Of a stretch of 24,337 bases of DNA, positions 22,082-24,337 are shown piece after piece. The first letter of the stretch is position 1. Each line of letters begins with the position of its first letter. Origin of the DNA: Ruminococcaceae bacterium UBA1730 (GTDB taxonomy: Bacteria > Bacillota > Clostridia > Oscillospirales > Acutalibacteraceae); NCBI GenBank assembly GCA_002315935.1, contig DCII01000066.1:1-24337 (forward strand), written 5' to 3'. Under the pieces are notes generated by a model, which worked only from the letters and a program-made list of their open reading frames with translations, had not been told where the DNA came from and did not search any database. Position numbers and translations under genes: made by a program.

Positions 22082-23104
22082 TTGAAAACTCAGATTGTTG
22101 ATATAAACAATGCCGCCGAAATTGATTCATTCAATCAGAAGCATCCCAACGGTCACTTCCTTCAGACCACCCTCTGGGGAAAGGTCAAGGATGACTGGAA
22201 GTGGTTCGGCATCATTTGCAGAAATGATAAAAGTGAAATCTGCGGAACCATGTCGGTGCTGGTCCGGAAAATTTCAGGTCTGCCCTATCACATGATGTAT
22301 GCACCCAGAGGACCCGTCTGCGATTTTGACGATAAGGAAACCTTTCATGCACTCATCAATGCGGCAAAAGAAGAGGGCAAAAAATATAACGCTTATGAGC
22401 TGAAAATCGACAAGGATGTTCCCGTTGACAACGCCGGATACAGAAGCATTGCAACGGGCGAAGGCTTCGCAATCAAGCCAGCCGAAATAGGTTTTCATGA
22501 TTTCATGGCACGCTGGGTTATCAGAATTGACATCAACGGCAGAACCGAGGAAGAGCTTTTCAACGACTTCCATCCGAAATGGAGATATAATATCCGCCTT
22601 GCTGGCAGGAAGGGCGTTGAGGTTAAAATCTGCGAAAGCTCAATGGCAACCGAATTTTATGAGATAATGAAGGTAACCTGCGAAAGAGACGGCTTCGCTC
22701 TGCGAAATGCGGAATATTTCAAAAAAATTCTTGACATTTTCGGAGAAAAAGCAAGACTGTATCTTGCGTTCTTTGAAGGCAAACCCATCGCAGGCTCGCT
22801 TGCGGTTTATTGGGGCGACAAGCTCTGGTATTTTTACGGAGCAAGCTCCAACGAGCATAGAAATGTTATGCCGAATTACCTTGTTCAATGGGAAATGATA
22901 AGATGGGCAGTTGAAAAGGGTTGCCGCATCTATGATTTCAGAGGATATTCGGGAGTCAATGACGACAGCGACGGGCTTTACAGATTCAAAACAGGTTTTG
23001 ACGGAAAGCCCGTTGAATTCATGGGCGAAATGGACCTGACACTCAAGCCGCTTGCCGCAAAGCTTGTTTCGGCTTCACAGGATATAATAAAGAAAATAAG
23101 ATAA
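22082..23104 (+). CDS. FemA/FemB-type peptidoglycan bridge aminoacyltransferase
   Basis: This protein of 340 residues (TTG start) belongs to the FemABX family, which adds amino acids from aminoacyl-tRNA to the lipid II peptide to build the cross-bridge. It has the tandem GNAT-like layout: an opening DSFNQKHPNGHFLQTTLWGKVK, MMYAPRGPV, then WRYNIRLAGRKGVEVK, GKPIAGSLAVYWGDKLWYFYGASSNEHRNVMPNYLVQWEMI and the closing YDFRGYSG...GLYRFKTGF. The start TTG is chosen because GCGAGG lies 8 nt before it and upstream in-frame ATGs are before the predicted transcription start. The added amino acid cannot be deduced. The ThuA-like gene follows after 13 nt. Confidence 0.88.
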   Translation: MKTQIVDINNAAEIDSFNQKHPNGHFLQTTLWGKVKDDWKWFGIICRNDKSEICGTMSVLVRKISGLPYHMMYAPRGPVCDFDDKETFHALINAAKEEGKKYNAYELKIDKDVPVDNAGYRSIATGEGFAIKPAEIGFHDFMARWVIRIDINGRTEEELFNDFHPKWRYNIRLAGRKGVEVKICESSMATEFYEIMKVTCERDGFALRNAEYFKKILDIFGEKARLYLAFFEGKPIAGSLAVYWGDKLWYFYGASSNEHRNVMPNYLVQWEMIRWAVEKGCRIYDFRGYSGVNDDSDGLYRFKTGFDGKPVEFMGEMDLTLKPLAAKLVSASQDIIKKIR

Positions 23105-23117
23105 GGGAGAAAAAGAA

Positions 23118-23861
23118 ATGATAAGAGTTACCGTATGGAACGAATATGTTCATGAGAAAACCAGCAAAGAGGTTGCGGGCATTTATCCCGCAGGAATTCA
23201 CGGCTGTATCAAGAATTTCCTTTCAACTCAGGATGACCTCGAAATCCGCACTGCAACCCTCTCTCAACGCCGTTGCGGACTTTCGGATGAAGTTCTTGAA
23301 AAAACAGATGTTCTTATCTGGTGGGGTCATGCGGCTCATGACAAGGTTCCCGATAAGCTCGTTGAAAAGATTTATAACCGTGTTCTCGGCGGAATGGGAC
23401 TTGTTGTTCTTCATTCGGGTCATCACTCGAAGATATTCAAGAAGCTCATGGGCACTACCTGCAATCTCCGCTGGAGAGACGGCGACCGTGAACGCATATG
23501 GACAGTCAACCCCTCTCATCCCATCGCAAAGGGAATTCCCGAATATTTCAACATTCCCGTTGAAGAAATGTACGGCGAACGCTTTGACATTCCCGAACCT
23601 GATGAGCTTGTTTTTCTCGGTTGGTTCAACGGCGGTGAGGTTTTCCGCTCTGGATGCTGCTGGCAGAAGGGTCTCGGCAAGGTCTTCTATTTTCAGCCGG
23701 GTCACGAGTCAAATCCGACCTTCCACATTGAATATGTTCAGCAGATTATCATAAACGCAGTTCGCTGGGCGGCTCCTCTCAATCCTGTTAAAGAGCTTTC
23801 AGGATGTCCGCACGATGTTGTTACTCCCGAAGAAAAATATAAAGAGAGTTTAATGAAATGA
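23118..23861 (+). CDS. ThuA-like (trehalose utilisation) domain protein
   Basis: The 247-residue protein has the ThuA fold, a glutamine-amidotransferase-like domain. Visible blocks are RVTVWNEYVHEK, a TDVLIWWGHAAHDK stretch near residues 63-76, GLVVLHSGHHSKIFKKLMGT and the GKVFYFQPGHE...YVQQIIINAVRWA end. ThuA is named after trehalose utilisation genes in rhizobia, but the reaction is not settled. No sugar transporter or trehalose gene is nearby, so that role is unsupported here. It follows the FemA/B gene after 13 nt and overlaps dut by 4 nt. Confidence 0.88.
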   Translation: MIRVTVWNEYVHEKTSKEVAGIYPAGIHGCIKNFLSTQDDLEIRTATLSQRRCGLSDEVLEKTDVLIWWGHAAHDKVPDKLVEKIYNRVLGGMGLVVLHSGHHSKIFKKLMGTTCNLRWRDGDRERIWTVNPSHPIAKGIPEYFNIPVEEMYGERFDIPEPDELVFLGWFNGGEVFRSGCCWQKGLGKVFYFQPGHESNPTFHIEYVQQIIINAVRWAAPLNPVKELSGCPHDVVTPEEKYKESLMK

Positions 23862-24301
23862 TGAATCTCAACATAAAAAAACTGCGTGAAAACGCAAAAA
23901 TCCCCTTCCGTGCCACTCCGGGAAGTGCAGGAATGGATCTCTATGCCTGCATTGATGAACCGATAACGCTTGAAGGCGGCGGACACACAATTGTGCCTAC
24001 GGGAATTTCAATCGAGCTTCCCTCGAATGAATATGTTGCACTGATTTATGCAAGAAGCGGACTCGCCGTCAAGCACGGAATCGGTCTTTCAAACAGTGTC
24101 GGCGTTATTGACAGCGATTACAGGGGTGAGCTTTGTGTCAGCCTTATCAATCAATATGCCGAAAGCTACACAATCAATCCCGATGAACGCATTGCACAGC
24201 TTGTGATTATGCCCGTTATACCGGTCAATCCAGTTGAAGTTGAAGAGCTGAGCGACACCGCAAGAGGAGAAGGCGGCTTCGGCTCAACAGGAAAGAAATA
24301 A
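23858..24301 (+). CDS. dut: dUTP diphosphatase (dUTPase)
   Basis: This 147-residue trimeric dUTPase hydrolyses dUTP to dUMP and pyrophosphate, limiting uracil in DNA and supplying dTMP synthesis. All five family motifs are present: PGSAGMDLYA (21-30), ARSGLA (65-70), GVIDSDYRGEL (82-92), NPDERIAQLVI (107-117) and the phosphate-binding RGEGGFGSTG (136-145). Two start codons overlap the ThuA stop (ATGATG at 23858); the first is used here. No clear Shine-Dalgarno is visible, so coupling to the ThuA gene is likely. Confidence 0.97.
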   Translation: MMNLNIKKLRENAKIPFRATPGSAGMDLYACIDEPITLEGGGHTIVPTGISIELPSNEYVALIYARSGLAVKHGIGLSNSVGVIDSDYRGELCVSLINQYAESYTINPDERIAQLVIMPVIPVNPVEVEELSDTARGEGGFGSTGKK

Positions 24302-24322
24302 CAAAATTCAGATTAATCGAGT

Positions 24323-24328
24323 AGGAGG
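24323..24328 (+). promoter_or_regulatory. Shine-Dalgarno of a gene beyond the window
   Basis: A perfect AGGAGG lies 9 nt before the window end, 22 nt after dut. It probably serves a downstream gene in the same operon whose start is outside the window. Confidence 0.5.
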
Positions 24329-24337
24329 CTACCCATT

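Noticed and set aside
1..24337. CRISPR arrays, IS elements, prophage or toxin-antitoxin modules
   Set aside because: No repeat-spacer series, transposase, integrase or phage gene was seen; the only tandem repeat is the short terminator-tail repeat at 10115-10152.

Overview
The window looks like a chromosomal segment of a low-to-moderate GC Bacillota, most likely a gut-type Clostridia of the Oscillospiraceae/Ruminococcaceae kind. The reasons are strong GGAGG ribosome binding sites, good sigma-A promoters with 17-nt spacers, many GC-stem/U-tract terminators, a CxxC-type L33, an AbrB-family regulator with a C-terminal zinc-binding tail of the clostridial kind, a ZapA-U32 pair and a two-gene sufCB operon. 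The lineage is inferred from gene content, not from a marker phylogeny. No phage, IS element, CRISPR array or toxin-antitoxin pair was found.

Positions 1-5030 hold an acyltransferase-3 membrane enzyme (minus strand), a small membrane-anchored zinc-ribbon protein, tRNA-Thr(CGT) with its own promoter and terminator, a lipoprotein followed 11 nt later by an SDR reductase, and a four-helix membrane protein with an N-terminal zinc ribbon. The promoter of this last gene lies in a perfect 12-bp inverted repeat. Positions 5034-7229 hold a self-contained sufC-sufB operon (minus strand) with promoter and terminator, then a gene-free stretch with a small-RNA-like unit ending in a 15-bp GAAA-loop hairpin.

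Positions 7230-12940 (plus strand) encode an SPFH/YdjI-like protein with three C-terminal zinc ribbons, a secreted protein with fibronectin-like repeats, an iron-containing alcohol dehydrogenase and a COG2509-type FAD oxidoreductase. Each is followed by a clear intrinsic terminator.

Positions 12964-18181 (minus strand) hold the translation/transcription cluster rpmG-secE-nusG-rplK-rplA, then rplJ-rplL behind their own promoter and L10 leader. rplL ends in a strong terminator, and next on the same strand come an AbrB-like regulator and a diacylglycerol-kinase-like lipid kinase, not rpoBC. The rpmG mRNA has a structured leader with a possible overlapping 23-codon upstream ORF, and the nusG-rplK gap carries several hairpins.

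Positions 18283-20639 hold zapA and a long U32 peptidase-family protein (minus strand). Divergently, the plus strand carries asnA, then a FemA/B-type peptidoglycan bridge aminoacyltransferase (probably a TTG start), a ThuA-like protein and dut. A Shine-Dalgarno sequence at the right edge suggests another gene just outside.

Most genes belong to known families. I saw no clearly new multi-gene system. The points most worth a second look are the stand-alone sufCB operon, the structured ribosomal-operon leaders, several promoter-embedded palindromes, the unclassified small-RNA candidate, and a short conserved-looking RNA-like fragment beside the tRNA gene.
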